This document shows, piece by piece, positions 63,901 to 64,000 of a DNA stretch of 64,000 bases. Below the pieces are notes generated by a model. That model had not been told where the DNA came from, searched no databases, and was given only the letters and a program-made list of their open reading frames with translations. The DNA lies in NCBI RefSeq assembly GCF_001672755.1, contig NZ_LZKI01000073.1:124001-188000 (forward strand), written 5' to 3'. Within the stretch, counting starts at the first letter, position 1. Each line of letters opens with the position of its first letter. The stretch is from Mycobacterium colombiense (GTDB lineage: Bacteria > Actinomycetota > Actinomycetes > Mycobacteriales > Mycobacteriaceae). Position numbers and translations under genes: made by a program.

Positions 63901-64000
63901 CCGACCGTGTCTCGTTGCGCGCCGGCATCCCTCCGTTTTATGTGATGGATGTCTGGCTGGCGGCCGCGGAACGCCAGCGCAGCCACGGCGACCTGGTCAA
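63897..64000 (+). CDS. aspB: AspB, class I aminotransferase (start only, cut by window edge)
   Basis: 34 codons visible from GTG 63897: VTDRVSLRAGIPPFYVMDVW then LAAAERQRSHGDLV, the N-terminus of the Rv3565-type aspartate aminotransferase. The GTGA overlap with fadE33 makes it the last seen gene of the fadD3 operon. The PLP site is beyond the window. Confidence 0.85.
   Translation, partial: MTDRVSLRAGIPPFYVMDVWLAAAERQRSHGDLV

Overview
The window is high-GC actinobacterial chromosome and almost certainly comes from a nontuberculous, slow-growing mycobacterium of Mycobacterium avium complex type. The evidence is gene content and order: it follows the M. tuberculosis H37Rv segment Rv3496c to Rv3565 (mce4 to aspB, order recalled from memory) nearly gene for gene. 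This is the large cholesterol catabolic locus. I see no rRNA, tRNA, CRISPR array, insertion sequence or prophage.

Layout. 1-5.4 kb: sterol import, mce4D (cut by the window edge), mce4C, B, A, yrbE4B and yrbE4A on the minus strand. 5.6-10.8 kb: hsd4A and fdxD facing fadE26-fadE27-fadD17 (side-chain activation and first dehydrogenation). 10.8-16.7 kb: a proline-rich secreted peptide, a beta-lactamase-like protein, ilvX, an amidohydrolase, a fructosamine-kinase-like protein and fadD19. 16.8-26.9 kb: echA19, a DUF559 gene, cyp142, an acetoacetate-decarboxylase-like gene, an F420 oxidoreductase, a DUF35-ltp4-ltp3-NTF2 operon, an alpha/beta hydrolase and a gamma carbonic anhydrase. 27-37.8 kb: ring degradation with kshA, kstD and hsaEGF, plus a sulfotransferase, an SDR and an Rv3531c-like gene. 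37.8-38.8 kb: a frameshifted DUF559 pseudogene between periodic palindromic repeats. 38.8-46 kb: the igr operon (cyp125, chsE1, chsE2, chsH1, chsH2, ltp2) divergent from fadA5. 46-47.5 kb: two tandem Ddn-type deazaflavin reductases. 47.4-64 kb: the KstR2 regulon for C/D rings (two SDRs, echA20, ipdA, ipdB, ipdC, fadA6, kstR2, ipdF, fadE30, fadD3, fadE31-33), ending in the start of aspB.

Regulation is readable in the DNA. Ten exact matches to the KstR consensus TnnAACnnGTTnnA lie at promoters of the side-chain and A/B-ring genes, and a degenerate one lies before mce4. Three exact matches to the KstR2 consensus AnCAAGnnCTTGnT lie in the three KstR2-controlled promoter regions, including that of kstR2 itself. 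Several KstR boxes end 1-10 nt before a start codon that has no Shine-Dalgarno sequence, which suggests leaderless mRNAs repressed by occlusion of the -10 region.

The catabolic backbone is conserved, but the slots between its operons are not. Where H37Rv has PE/PPE genes, fdxB or other genes, this window has unrelated cargo. The most intriguing is a two-gene unit between ipdC and fadA6: a SatD-family protein whose motifs resemble a class III cyclase/GGDEF palm with a C-terminal HTH, translationally coupled to a multi-pass membrane protein and preceded by an AT-rich 45-nt inverted repeat. Other oddities are a pair of KstR boxes between convergent genes, a 20-bp direct repeat bracketing the alpha/beta hydrolase gene, a Ddn orthologue with Phe in place of a key Tyr, and a repeated element that supplies Shine-Dalgarno sequences.
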